From Giesbergeria sp. (GTDB lineage: Bacteria > Pseudomonadota > Gammaproteobacteria > Burkholderiales > Burkholderiaceae_C), in the NCBI GenBank assembly GCA_030690515.1, contig JAUYGP010000688.1, positions 1 to 5,591 on the forward strand: a stretch of DNA of 5,591 nt, given 5' to 3'. Position numbers and translations under genes: made by a program. Shown here piece by piece: positions 1 through 5,591 of this stretch; position 1 is the first letter of the stretch, and every line of letters begins with the position of its first letter. The notes beneath the pieces were generated by a model. The model worked only from the letters and a program-made list of their open reading frames with translations. It searched no databases and was not told where the DNA came from.

Positions 1-1336
1 CGTGCACCTGGGCGAGCGCGACTGCACGGCGCAGCGCCGCCGCCAAAAGGTGATCGAAGAAGCGCCCTCCCCCATCGTCTCACCACAGAGGCGCGCGCAG
101 ATGGGCGCAGACGCCGTGGCCGCCGCCCTGGCGGTGGGCTACCGGGGTGCGGGCACGGTGGAGTTCATCGTGGACAGCGAGAACCGCCACTACTTCCTGG
201 AAATGAACACCCGCCTGCAGGTGGAGCACCCGGTGACCGAATGCATCACCGGCCTCGATCTGGTCGAGTGGCAGTTGCGCGTGGCCGCTGACGAACCGCT
301 GCCGCTGCAGCAGCAGGACATCCAGCTCCACGGCCACGCGATTGAAGTGCGGCTCTACGCCGAAGACCCGTACAACGGCTTTGCACCGCAGACCGGCCCG
401 GTGCAGTTCTGGCGCCCAGAGCTCGCACTGGCAGGCCGCGCGCGGGGGCAATGCGTCTATGGCGAAGTGCGCATTGACGCGGGCATCCAGGAAGGCGGCG
501 AGATCAGCCCTTGGTACGACCCCATGGTGGCCAAGCTGATTGCGCACGGCCGCGACCGCAACGACGCCATCCGCCGCCTGATGGCCGCGCTGGAAGACAG
601 CCCGTTGCTGGGCGTGCGCAACAACGCGCGCTTTCTGCGCGACCTGCTGGACCACCCCGACTTTCGCGCAGCGCGCATGCACACCGCGACCATCGACCAG
701 TGGATGCAAGATGGCGCGGCCCTGCTGCAAGCGCCGCAGGCGGACGGAGCCACCTGGGCGCTGGCTGCCGCTGCACTGGTGGCGCAAACCTCAGGTGCAT
801 TTCGCCCGGACAGCGTGGCCGCCTGGAGCACCACGCTGAGCCTGCAAGGGACGCCCGAGAGCCAGGCCGTGCGCATCCGCCCCCACGGCGCGCAGGTGAC
901 CGTGGAACTGGCCAGTGGCGAAGCCTTCGACTTTGAGCACATCGCCTTGCAAGACCAGTGCCTGCACTACCGCCAGGGCGGCGTCGAGCGGCAAGTCCTG
1001 TGCCTGCTGCACGGTGGCCGGGTAACGCTGGCCTTGGGCGCTACGGTGTTTGTGTTCGAAGAGAAATCCCCTTTCCCGCAAACCGACCAGGCCCTTGACC
1101 CGCGCAAACTGCGCTCGCCCGTAGCAGGCACCGTCTGCGCCATCTCCGTGGCCGTGGGCGACAGGGTCAAGGCAGGCCAGCCCCTGCTCTGCGTGGAGGC
1201 CATGAAGATGGAAATGTGGCTCAGCGCCCGTGCCGATGGCACCGTTACCGCCCTGCATGCAGCGCTCAAAGGCAGCGTGGCTGCGGGCAGTGTGCTGGCA
1301 GAACTTGAACTCACCACCGAAGAGACCACACCATGA
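1..1336 (+). CDS. Biotin-dependent acyl-CoA carboxylase, alpha subunit (biotin carboxylase + biotinyl domain), 5'-partial
   Basis: This subunit carboxylates its own biotin using ATP and bicarbonate; a separate beta subunit, not in the window, then transfers the carboxyl group to an acyl-CoA. The reading frame is open from the left edge, so the first 200-odd residues are missing; the 444 visible residues are numbered here from base 2. The biotin carboxylase half shows HLGERDC (2-8), the catalytic block EMNTRLQVEHPVTE (67-80; equivalents of E. coli AccC E288, N290, R292, E296 are E67, N69, R71, E75), E54 (AccC E276) and R157 (AccC R338). A linking region (about 230-360) resembles the BT-type middle domain of 3-methylcrotonyl/geranyl-CoA carboxylase alpha subunits. 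The C-terminal biotinyl domain (about 369-436) carries EAMKM (399-403), with biotinyl-lysine K402 at bases 1205-1207. AccC is a stand-alone biotin carboxylase, so the fused biotinyl domain rules out a housekeeping accC. The substrate is not determinable; MCC/GCC (AtuF-like) is the closest guess. The stop codon overlaps the next gene's start (ATGA). Confidence 0.93.
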   Translation, partial: VHLGERDCTAQRRRQKVIEEAPSPIVSPQRRAQMGADAVAAALAVGYRGAGTVEFIVDSENRHYFLEMNTRLQVEHPVTECITGLDLVEWQLRVAADEPLPLQQQDIQLHGHAIEVRLYAEDPYNGFAPQTGPVQFWRPELALAGRARGQCVYGEVRIDAGIQEGGEISPWYDPMVAKLIAHGRDRNDAIRRLMAALEDSPLLGVRNNARFLRDLLDHPDFRAARMHTATIDQWMQDGAALLQAPQADGATWALAAAALVAQTSGAFRPDSVAAWSTTLSLQGTPESQAVRIRPHGAQVTVELASGEAFDFEHIALQDQCLHYRQGGVERQVLCLLHGGRVTLALGATVFVFEEKSPFPQTDQALDPRKLRSPVAGTVCAISVAVGDRVKAGQPLLCVEAMKMEMWLSARADGTVTALHAALKGSVAAGSVLAELELTTEETTP

Positions 1337-2211
1337 GCAACAACAAAGCCATCCTGACCTGCGCCCTCACCGGCGTACTGACCAATCCCAAACAGCACCC
1401 CGTACCTGTCACGCCTGAGCAGATGGCCGCACAGGCCCGCCAGGCGTTCGATGCCGGTGCGTCGATCATGCACGTGCACATCCGTTCCCAGCAAGAAGGC
1501 ATGGGCCACATGCCCAGCTGGGACCCCGATGTCGCCCAGGAGGTGGTCGATGCCATTCGCCAGGCCTGCCCCGGCGTCATCATCAACCTGACCACCGGCG
1601 TGGTCGGCAAGGACATCAGCGGGCCACTGGACTGCATCCGCCGCGTACGCCCCGAGATTGCGGCCTGCAACGCCGGCAGCCTGAACTACCTCAAGCTCAA
1701 GGAAGACGGTAGCTGGGCCTGGCCGCCCATGGTGTTCGACAACCCTGTAGCCAAGGTACAGCAGTTTCTTGACGTGATGCAGGAAGCCGGCACACACCCT
1801 GAGTTCGAGTGCTTCGACGTGGGCATCGTGCGCTCGACCACCATGTACATCAAGAACGGGATGCTCAAACCTGAGATGGGCCTGCCCGAATACAACCTGG
1901 TGATGGGTGTCGCTTCGGGCATGCCCTGCGACGCGCGCCTGCTCGAACTCCTGCCCGAGTGGATGGTGCCCAACGCCGTGTGGCAGGCCACGTTGATCGG
2001 CCGCCAGGAGATCTGGCCTGTGCACCAAAAAACCGCTGAGCTGGGTGGCATGCTGCGCACCGGGCTGGAAGACACCTTCTATCTGCCAGACGGTAGCCGC
2101 GCTGGCGGTAACGGCCCGCTCATCGAGGCCCTGGCGCAATGCGCGCAGAACGCCGGGCGGGCCATCGCATCGCCCGCAGAGGCACGGCAAATGCTGGGGC
2201 TGAAAGCCTGA
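1333..2211 (+). CDS. Beta-keto acid cleavage enzyme (BKACE, DUF849 / 3-keto-5-aminohexanoate cleavage family)
   Basis: Family members are Zn-dependent TIM-barrel enzymes that condense a beta-keto acid with acetyl-CoA and cleave it to acetoacetate plus a new acyl-CoA. The 292 residues are close to full family length. Visible features compared with lysine-fermentation Kce (numbering from memory) are: Zn ligands in MHVHIR (H47, H49) and E246 in RTGLED (242-247), catalytic pair R242/D247, the INLTTG loop (T87 at the Kce Ser82 position), NAGSLN (113-118) and PEFE (156-159). The C-terminal PAEARQMLGL helix (281-290) is typical. At the position of Kce Glu14, which contacts the substrate's amino group, this protein has L16 (ALTGVLT). 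The true substrate is therefore probably not 3-keto-5-aminohexanoate, and the kce name is not applied. The ATG overlaps the upstream stop by 4 bp (ATGA), implying translational coupling, with a weak GAAGAG Shine-Dalgarno at 1319-1324. Family assignment is firm; substrate is unknown. Confidence 0.93.
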   Translation: MSNNKAILTCALTGVLTNPKQHPVPVTPEQMAAQARQAFDAGASIMHVHIRSQQEGMGHMPSWDPDVAQEVVDAIRQACPGVIINLTTGVVGKDISGPLDCIRRVRPEIAACNAGSLNYLKLKEDGSWAWPPMVFDNPVAKVQQFLDVMQEAGTHPEFECFDVGIVRSTTMYIKNGMLKPEMGLPEYNLVMGVASGMPCDARLLELLPEWMVPNAVWQATLIGRQEIWPVHQKTAELGGMLRTGLEDTFYLPDGSRAGGNGPLIEALAQCAQNAGRAIASPAEARQMLGLKA

Positions 2212-2229
2212 CAACGGCGGTCAAGCCAA

Positions 2230-2270
2230 GGCCCCATAGAAGGGCCAGGCCAAGCGCGGCAACGCCGCGC
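2230..2270 (+). other. Two tandem hairpins in the BKACE-synthetase intergenic gap
   Basis: The 89-bp gap holds a 5-bp stem (GGCCC 2230-2234 with GGGCC 2242-2246, 7-nt loop). It is followed by a perfect 7-bp GC stem (GCGCGGC 2254-2260 with GCCGCGC 2264-2270, AAC loop). No T-run follows: the next bases are TGAATATACAAAAACC. This is therefore not a canonical intrinsic terminator. It could be an mRNA-stability or processing element that sets different expression levels for the genes on either side. The base pairing is seen directly; the function is inference. Confidence 0.4.
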
Positions 2271-2286
2271 TGAATATACAAAAACC

Positions 2287-2293
2287 AAGGAGA
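2287..2293 (+). promoter_or_regulatory. Strong Shine-Dalgarno for the acyl-CoA synthetase
   Basis: AAGGAGA lies 7 nt before the ATG at 2301 and is preceded by an A/T-rich stretch. It is near consensus and fixes the start codon. It is the strongest ribosome binding site in the window. Confidence 0.8.
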
Positions 2294-2300
2294 CAAAAAT

Positions 2301-4169
2301 ATGCCTATCACCGATGCGCGCAAGGCGCCTCTGGCTGCCAGCGACAGCCAGTTCGCCAGCATTCCTGCACGCCTTTTGCGCACCGCTGCGCGCCAGCCCG
2401 CGCATCCCGCCTACTACGTGCGCGATGCCGCTGGCTGGCAGGCCACGAATTGGGGTGACTACGCCGCCCAGGTGCGCCAGGCTGCACGCGCCCTGGTGGC
2501 ACTGGGTGTGCAGCCGGGCGATGCCGTGTGCATCCTGGGCTTCAACCGGCCTGAGTGGACCACCATGGATCTCGCCGCCATGATGGTGGGCGGCGTCGCC
2601 GCCGGGATCTACTGGAGCAGTGCAGCCAACGAAATTGCCTACATCGTGGAACACAGTGGCTGCGCGGTGCTGCTGGTGGAAAACGCGCAGCAATGGCAGA
2701 AAGCGGCGTGCGAGCCGCAGGCATTGGCCCGCCTGCGCGCCACGGTGATGATGCGGCGCGCCAGCAACGAACCGCCCGCGCAGGCCGCCAATGGGATCAA
2801 CCCTCCCATGACCTGGGAGTCCTTCATGGCGCTTGGCGACGGTATGGAGCACGATGCCGAAGTGCAGCGGCGCCTGGACGCTATCCAGGAAAGCGGCATT
2901 GCCACGCTGATCTACACCTCGGGCACCACGGGCCACCCCAAGGCCGTGGAGTTGAGCCATGCGAACCTGAGCTGGACCTCCGCCGGCCTCTCGGCCGCGT
3001 TCGCGGTGACACCGCAAGATCGTTTGATTTCCTATCTACCGCTGGCCCATGTGGCCGAGCAGATGGGCGCCATCTGCAACCACGTGTTGGCAGGCTATCA
3101 GGTGTACTTCGCCAGCTCGCTTGAAACCCTGGGCGAGCATTTGCAGGAGGTACACCCCACCATCTTCTTCGGCGTGCCCCGTGTCTGGGAGAAGATGCAG
3201 GCGGCCATCACCAGCAAGCTGAACGCCGCCACGGGCGCCAAGGCCGCCCTGGCGCGCTGGGCGCTGCGTGCCGGGCGCGACTGGCATGCCAAGGCCCTGC
3301 AGGGACAGGTGCCCGGTGTCTGGCTGGACATGAAAAAGCGCCTGGCGGGCACGCTGGTGCACAAAAAAGTACAAAATGCACTGGGTTTTGACCAGGCGCG
3401 CATCCTGCTCTCGGGCGCAGCGCCCATCGCGGTGGAGAACCTGCAATTCTTTACCAGCCTGGATTTGCTCATTGGTGAGGTCTACGGCCAATCCGAAGAC
3501 AGCGGCCCCACCGCCATCAGCCTGCCAGGCTTCGTCCGCATTGGGGCCGCAGGCAAGCCCTTGCCCGGCGTGCAGGTGCGCATTGCCGAGGACGGCGAAA
3601 TCCTCGTCAAAGGGCCCAATGTGTTTAGGGGCTACAAAGGCCGCCCCGAAGCCACGGCCGAGACGCTGCAGGACGGCTGGCTGCACAGCGGCGACCTGGG
3701 CCGTATCGACGAAGACGGTTTCATCTACGTGACCGGCCGCAAGAAAGACCTGCTCATCACCTCGGGCGGCAAGAACATTTCCCCCGGCAACATCGAGGCC
3801 GACCTGATGAACCTGCCGCTGGTGGAGCATGCGGTGGTGGTGGGCGACTCGCGCCATTTCCTTGCGGCGCTGCTGACGCTGAAAACCGATGTGCTGCAGA
3901 GCTTTGCGCAGCAGCACAAACTGCCAGGCACGCTGGCGCAGTGGCGCACCAGCCCCCAGGTGCACGAAGAACTACAGCGCGGAATCGATGCCGTCAACGC
4001 ACGGCAGGCGCGCGTGGCCCACATCCGCAAGTTCAGCGTCCTCCAGGACGACTTCTCCATCGACAACGGCTGCCTCACGCCCACGCAAAAAATCCGCCGC
4101 AACGTGGTGCAGCGACAGTACGCGCCCGAGATCGAAGCGCTCTACCGCGACACCGCGAACCCGCGCTAA
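2301..4169 (+). CDS. AMP-forming (long-chain) acyl-CoA synthetase, ACSBG/bubblegum-like
   Basis: It activates a carboxylic acid, probably a medium- to very-long-chain fatty acid, to its CoA thioester through an acyl-AMP. The 622 residues carry the ANL-superfamily motifs in order: P-loop YTSGTTGHPK (205-214; the next residue is Ala where Gly is usual), YLPLAH (245-250), FFGVPRVWEK (289-298), acceptor motif YGQSEDSGP (395-403), the linker DGWLHSGDLG (458-467; D465 binds AMP ribose), TGRKKD (478-483; R480) and, at the C-terminus, TPTQKIRR with catalytic K597. The YGxSExSGP acceptor motif, GIYWSS (102-107), LAALLTLK (521-528), GIDAVN (561-566) and the DDFSIDNG stretch (583-590) recall the ACSBG ('bubblegum') group more than classical FadD or FadD15. 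No signal peptide or membrane segment is evident. It probably belongs with the two upstream genes, although the gap and its own strong ribosome binding site allow separate expression. It ends tail-to-tail with lgt, the stop codons overlapping. Chain-length specificity is inferred. Confidence 0.92.
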   Translation: MPITDARKAPLAASDSQFASIPARLLRTAARQPAHPAYYVRDAAGWQATNWGDYAAQVRQAARALVALGVQPGDAVCILGFNRPEWTTMDLAAMMVGGVAAGIYWSSAANEIAYIVEHSGCAVLLVENAQQWQKAACEPQALARLRATVMMRRASNEPPAQAANGINPPMTWESFMALGDGMEHDAEVQRRLDAIQESGIATLIYTSGTTGHPKAVELSHANLSWTSAGLSAAFAVTPQDRLISYLPLAHVAEQMGAICNHVLAGYQVYFASSLETLGEHLQEVHPTIFFGVPRVWEKMQAAITSKLNAATGAKAALARWALRAGRDWHAKALQGQVPGVWLDMKKRLAGTLVHKKVQNALGFDQARILLSGAAPIAVENLQFFTSLDLLIGEVYGQSEDSGPTAISLPGFVRIGAAGKPLPGVQVRIAEDGEILVKGPNVFRGYKGRPEATAETLQDGWLHSGDLGRIDEDGFIYVTGRKKDLLITSGGKNISPGNIEADLMNLPLVEHAVVVGDSRHFLAALLTLKTDVLQSFAQQHKLPGTLAQWRTSPQVHEELQRGIDAVNARQARVAHIRKFSVLQDDFSIDNGCLTPTQKIRRNVVQRQYAPEIEALYRDTANPR

Positions 4170-4978
4170 CGCGCAGCACTCCGGCCGCAATACAGCCACA
4201 TCCCGACTCCGGCCAGGATCATGGGCAGGCACAGCCACTGGCCCATGCTCATACCAAGGGACAACAGCCCTAAAAAGCTATCGGGTTCACGGAAATACTC
4301 GGCAATGAAACGCAGCACGCCATACCCCACCAGGAACGCGGCGGCCACCTGGCCCGGCTGGCGTTCGCGGCGGGCGTAGAGCCACAGCAGCACAAACAGC
4401 AGCATGCCTTCGAGCAGGAACTGGTAAACCTGCGAAGGATGCCGTGGCTGCAAAGAGCCGCTGTGCGCAAACACCATGCCCCAGGGCAGATCGGGGCTAG
4501 AAAAGCGCCCCCAAAGCTCCCCATTGATGAAGTTGCCCACCCGCCCTGCCGCCAGGCCTGTGGGCACACAAGGCGCCACAAAATCCGCCACCTGCATCCA
4601 GGGGCGCTTGCGCGAATGGGCAAACCACAGCATGGAGGCAATCACGCCCAGCAAGCCGCCATGAAAGCTCATGCCACCTTGCCAGATGGCGAAAATTTCC
4701 AGCGGATGGCTGGCGTAGTAGCCCGGCTTGTAGAACAGGCAGTAGCCCAGGCGCCCGCCCAGAATCACGCCCACCACGCCCAGAAAAAGAATGTCCTCCA
4801 CGTCTTTGCGCGTCCAGGCACCGGGACCGGTGATGGACGCAAAGGGTTCATGGCGCAGGCGCTGCAGGCCCAGGAACATGAACAGCCCGAAGGCAGCGAG
4901 GTAGGTCAGGCCGTACCAGTGGATGGCAACAGGGCCCAGTTGCAAGGCGACGGGTTCGATGTGGGGGTATGTCAGCAT
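4166..4978 (-). CDS. lgt: Prolipoprotein diacylglyceryl transferase
   Basis: This inner-membrane enzyme moves diacylglycerol from phosphatidylglycerol to the lipobox cysteine of prolipoproteins, the first step of lipoprotein maturation. The 270 residues match the family length. It shows HWYG (20-23), GGRLGY (74-79), GGMSFHGG (101-108; H106 corresponds to E. coli H103), the signature GRVGNFINGELWGR (145-158; R146 corresponds to R143), RHPSQ (179-183) and EYFREPD (227-233; R230 corresponds to R239). Several hydrophobic membrane segments are visible (about 17-38, 62-80, 104-120, 187-202, 213-226, 245-264), in keeping with the seven-helix fold. The chosen ATG gives the usual short N-terminus before the first helix; no good Shine-Dalgarno precedes it. 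It is divergent from the ferritin gene and convergent with the synthetase gene, and is not functionally tied to either. Confidence 0.97.
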   Translation of the reverse strand: MLTYPHIEPVALQLGPVAIHWYGLTYLAAFGLFMFLGLQRLRHEPFASITGPGAWTRKDVEDILFLGVVGVILGGRLGYCLFYKPGYYASHPLEIFAIWQGGMSFHGGLLGVIASMLWFAHSRKRPWMQVADFVAPCVPTGLAAGRVGNFINGELWGRFSSPDLPWGMVFAHSGSLQPRHPSQVYQFLLEGMLLFVLLWLYARRERQPGQVAAAFLVGYGVLRFIAEYFREPDSFLGLLSLGMSMGQWLCLPMILAGVGMWLYCGRSAAR

Positions 4979-5037
4979 GTTGGGCGGTATTGTGCCCGCG
5001 CCTGCGCGATACTGGTGTCTGCAACCGAGGAAACACC
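4979..5037. promoter_or_regulatory. Divergent lgt / ferritin intergenic region
   Basis: These 59 bp separate two divergent start codons and so should hold at least part of both promoters. No convincing sigma70 pair is visible: GATACT at 5008-5013 is a weak -10 candidate for the plus strand with no -35 at proper spacing, and no recognisable Fur box was found. An inverted repeat TGGTGT (5013-5018) / ACACCA (5033-5038) encloses the ferritin ribosome binding site. Promoter presence is inferred from gene orientation only. Confidence 0.4.
5027..5032 (+). promoter_or_regulatory. Shine-Dalgarno of the ferritin gene
   Basis: GAGGAA sits 5 nt before the ATG at 5038. It supports this start over an in-frame ATG at 4969, which lies inside the lgt coding region on the other strand and would add 23 residues unlike any ferritin N-terminus. 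Confidence 0.7.
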
Positions 5038-5514
5038 ATGCAAGGCCACCCCGACGTCATCACCTATTTCAAGGAACTGCTGCGCGGTGAACTGGCCGCA
5101 CGCGACCAGTACTTCATCCACTCGCGCATCTATGAAGACCTGGGCCTTGCCCGCCTGTTTGCCCGCATGGACCACGAAATGCAGGAGGAGACGCAGCATG
5201 CCGATGCCCTGCTGCGCCGCATCCTGTTACTTGGCGGTACGCCCGACATGCGGCCGAGAGAGTTTGCCTTTGGCCACACCGTGCCCGAGATGCTGCAAAA
5301 AGACCTGGCACTGGAGTACGAGGTGCGCACTGCCCTGCAAAAAGGCATGGCACTGTGCGAGAGCGTGGGCGACTACGTGGGCCGCGACCTGCTGCTGGCC
5401 CAATTGCGCGACACCGAAGAAGACCACGCCTACTGGCTGGAAAAGCAATTGGGCCTGATCGAGAAGATCGGGCTGGAGAACTACCTGCAGAGCCAGACCG
5501 GCGCGGCGCCCTGA
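5038..5514 (+). CDS. bfr: Bacterioferritin-family iron-storage protein, FtnA/BfrA-like, lacking the haem-ligand Met
   Basis: This is a cytoplasmic iron-storage protein that assembles into a 24-subunit shell, oxidising Fe(II) at a di-iron site and storing the mineral. The 158 residues equal the usual bacterioferritin length. All six ferroxidase ligands are present: E18, E51, H54, E93, E127 and H130 (E. coli Bfr E18, E51, H54, E94, E127, H130). At the position of the haem-binding Met52 there is T52, in the motif EETQHAD (50-56). This motif, the N-terminus MQGHP, ELAARDQYFIHSR (18-30), DTEEDHAYWLE (125-135) and the terminal GLENYLQSQ (145-153) match what I recall of Pseudomonas FtnA (formerly BfrA). 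The protein should therefore bind no haem alone, though it could pair with a Met52-bearing Bfr. No bacterioferritin-associated ferredoxin gene is adjacent. It appears monocistronic: lgt is divergent and non-coding sequence follows. Confidence 0.95.
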   Translation: MQGHPDVITYFKELLRGELAARDQYFIHSRIYEDLGLARLFARMDHEMQEETQHADALLRRILLLGGTPDMRPREFAFGHTVPEMLQKDLALEYEVRTALQKGMALCESVGDYVGRDLLLAQLRDTEEDHAYWLEKQLGLIEKIGLENYLQSQTGAAP

Positions 5515-5530
5515 CCGATCTGACAACGAC

Positions 5531-5591
5531 TAAAAATATCAGCCAAATTGGCCTCTAACGCTTACCAAATAAGCGCCACAAGCTCCTTTTT
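5531..5591. repeat. Probable Comamonadaceae-type intergenic repeat with hairpin (may continue past the edge)
   Basis: This AT-richer stretch after the ferritin stop runs from TAAAAATATC to TTTTT. It contains the near-palindrome GCCAA-A-TTGGC (5542-5552) and a hairpin CGCTTA (5559-5564) / TAAGCG (5570-5575) with a CCAAA loop, followed by AGCT (5581-5584) and a T-run (5587-5591). The order A-run, GGCCTCTA, CGCTTA-loop-TAAGCG, AGCT, T-run resembles a short element I recall as frequent between genes of Acidovorax-like genomes; this rests on memory, since only one copy is in the window. The T-run starts 11 nt beyond the stem, so it is at best a weak terminator for the ferritin gene. Confidence 0.5.

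Noticed and set aside
2..4. GTG at the left edge as a real start of the carboxylase gene
   Set aside because: It falls in the middle of the conserved biotin carboxylase motif (HLGERDC follows directly), so the gene is cut by the window edge.
967..2214. Long minus-strand open frame (415 codons) across the carboxylase end and the BKACE gene
   Set aside because: It is antisense to two clear genes, low in recognisable motifs and rich in His/Gly/Ala/Arg, as expected for shadow frames in GC-rich coding DNA.
2254..2270. Intrinsic terminator after the BKACE gene
   Set aside because: The stem is good but no T-run follows on the plus strand, so a Rho-independent terminator is not supported.
2079..3965. 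Minus-strand open frames 2079-3017 and 3036-3965
   Set aside because: Both lie opposite the synthetase gene, whose family motifs are continuous; no domain is recognisable in the antisense frames.
5008..5013. GATACT as a sigma70 -10 for the ferritin gene
   Set aside because: It has only a partial match and no -35 at acceptable spacing (TTGGGC at 4980-4985 is 22 bp away), so it is too weak to call as a promoter.
4969..5037. Upstream in-frame ATG for the ferritin gene (23 extra residues)
   Set aside because: The extension overlaps the lgt start and is unlike ferritin N-termini. The ATG at 5038 has a good Shine-Dalgarno and gives the standard 158 residues.
4439..5458. 339-codon plus-strand open frame spanning lgt and the ferritin gene
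   Set aside because: It is antisense to lgt and out of frame with the ferritin gene, both of which have firm family matches; composition is shadow-like.

Overview
This GC-rich window looks like the chromosome of a betaproteobacterium, most likely a member of the Comamonadaceae (Acidovorax/Comamonas-like). The protein sequences, the lgt and ferritin variants, and a repeat-like intergenic element at the right edge all point that way. The assignment comes from recognition of the sequences, not from a search. The window is almost fully coding, with three genes on the plus strand, one on the minus strand, and one more on the plus strand.

Left part (1-4169, plus strand): a probable acyl-CoA catabolic operon. 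It starts inside the alpha subunit of a biotin-dependent acyl-CoA carboxylase (biotin carboxylase plus biotinyl domain; the N-terminus lies off the window). The next gene overlaps its stop by 4 bp and encodes a DUF849/BKACE-family beta-keto acid cleavage enzyme. After an 89-bp gap holding two small hairpins and a strong Shine-Dalgarno site comes a large AMP-forming acyl-CoA synthetase that resembles the ACSBG ('bubblegum') group more than the classical FadD group. Together these suggest a route in which an acid is activated to its CoA ester, a CoA intermediate is carboxylated, and a beta-keto acid is split against acetyl-CoA to give acetoacetate and a new acyl-CoA. The substrate cannot be read from the sequence. 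The BKACE protein lacks the glutamate that marks the 5-amino-substrate (lysine fermentation) enzyme, so a non-amino substrate is likely.

Right part (4166-5591): lgt (prolipoprotein diacylglyceryl transferase) runs on the minus strand, convergent with the synthetase gene and sharing stop-codon bases with it. Divergent from lgt, across a 59-bp gap, is a bacterioferritin-family gene. It keeps the whole di-iron ferroxidase site but has Thr at the usual haem-ligand Met52 position, as in the Pseudomonas FtnA/BfrA type. The last 77 bp are non-coding and hold a hairpin inside what looks like a Comamonadaceae intergenic repeat, possibly running past the edge.

No mobile element, CRISPR array, RNA gene or clearly unprecedented system is visible. 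The points most worth following up are the BKACE active-site substitution in its operon setting, the ACSBG-like synthetase, and the terminal repeat.
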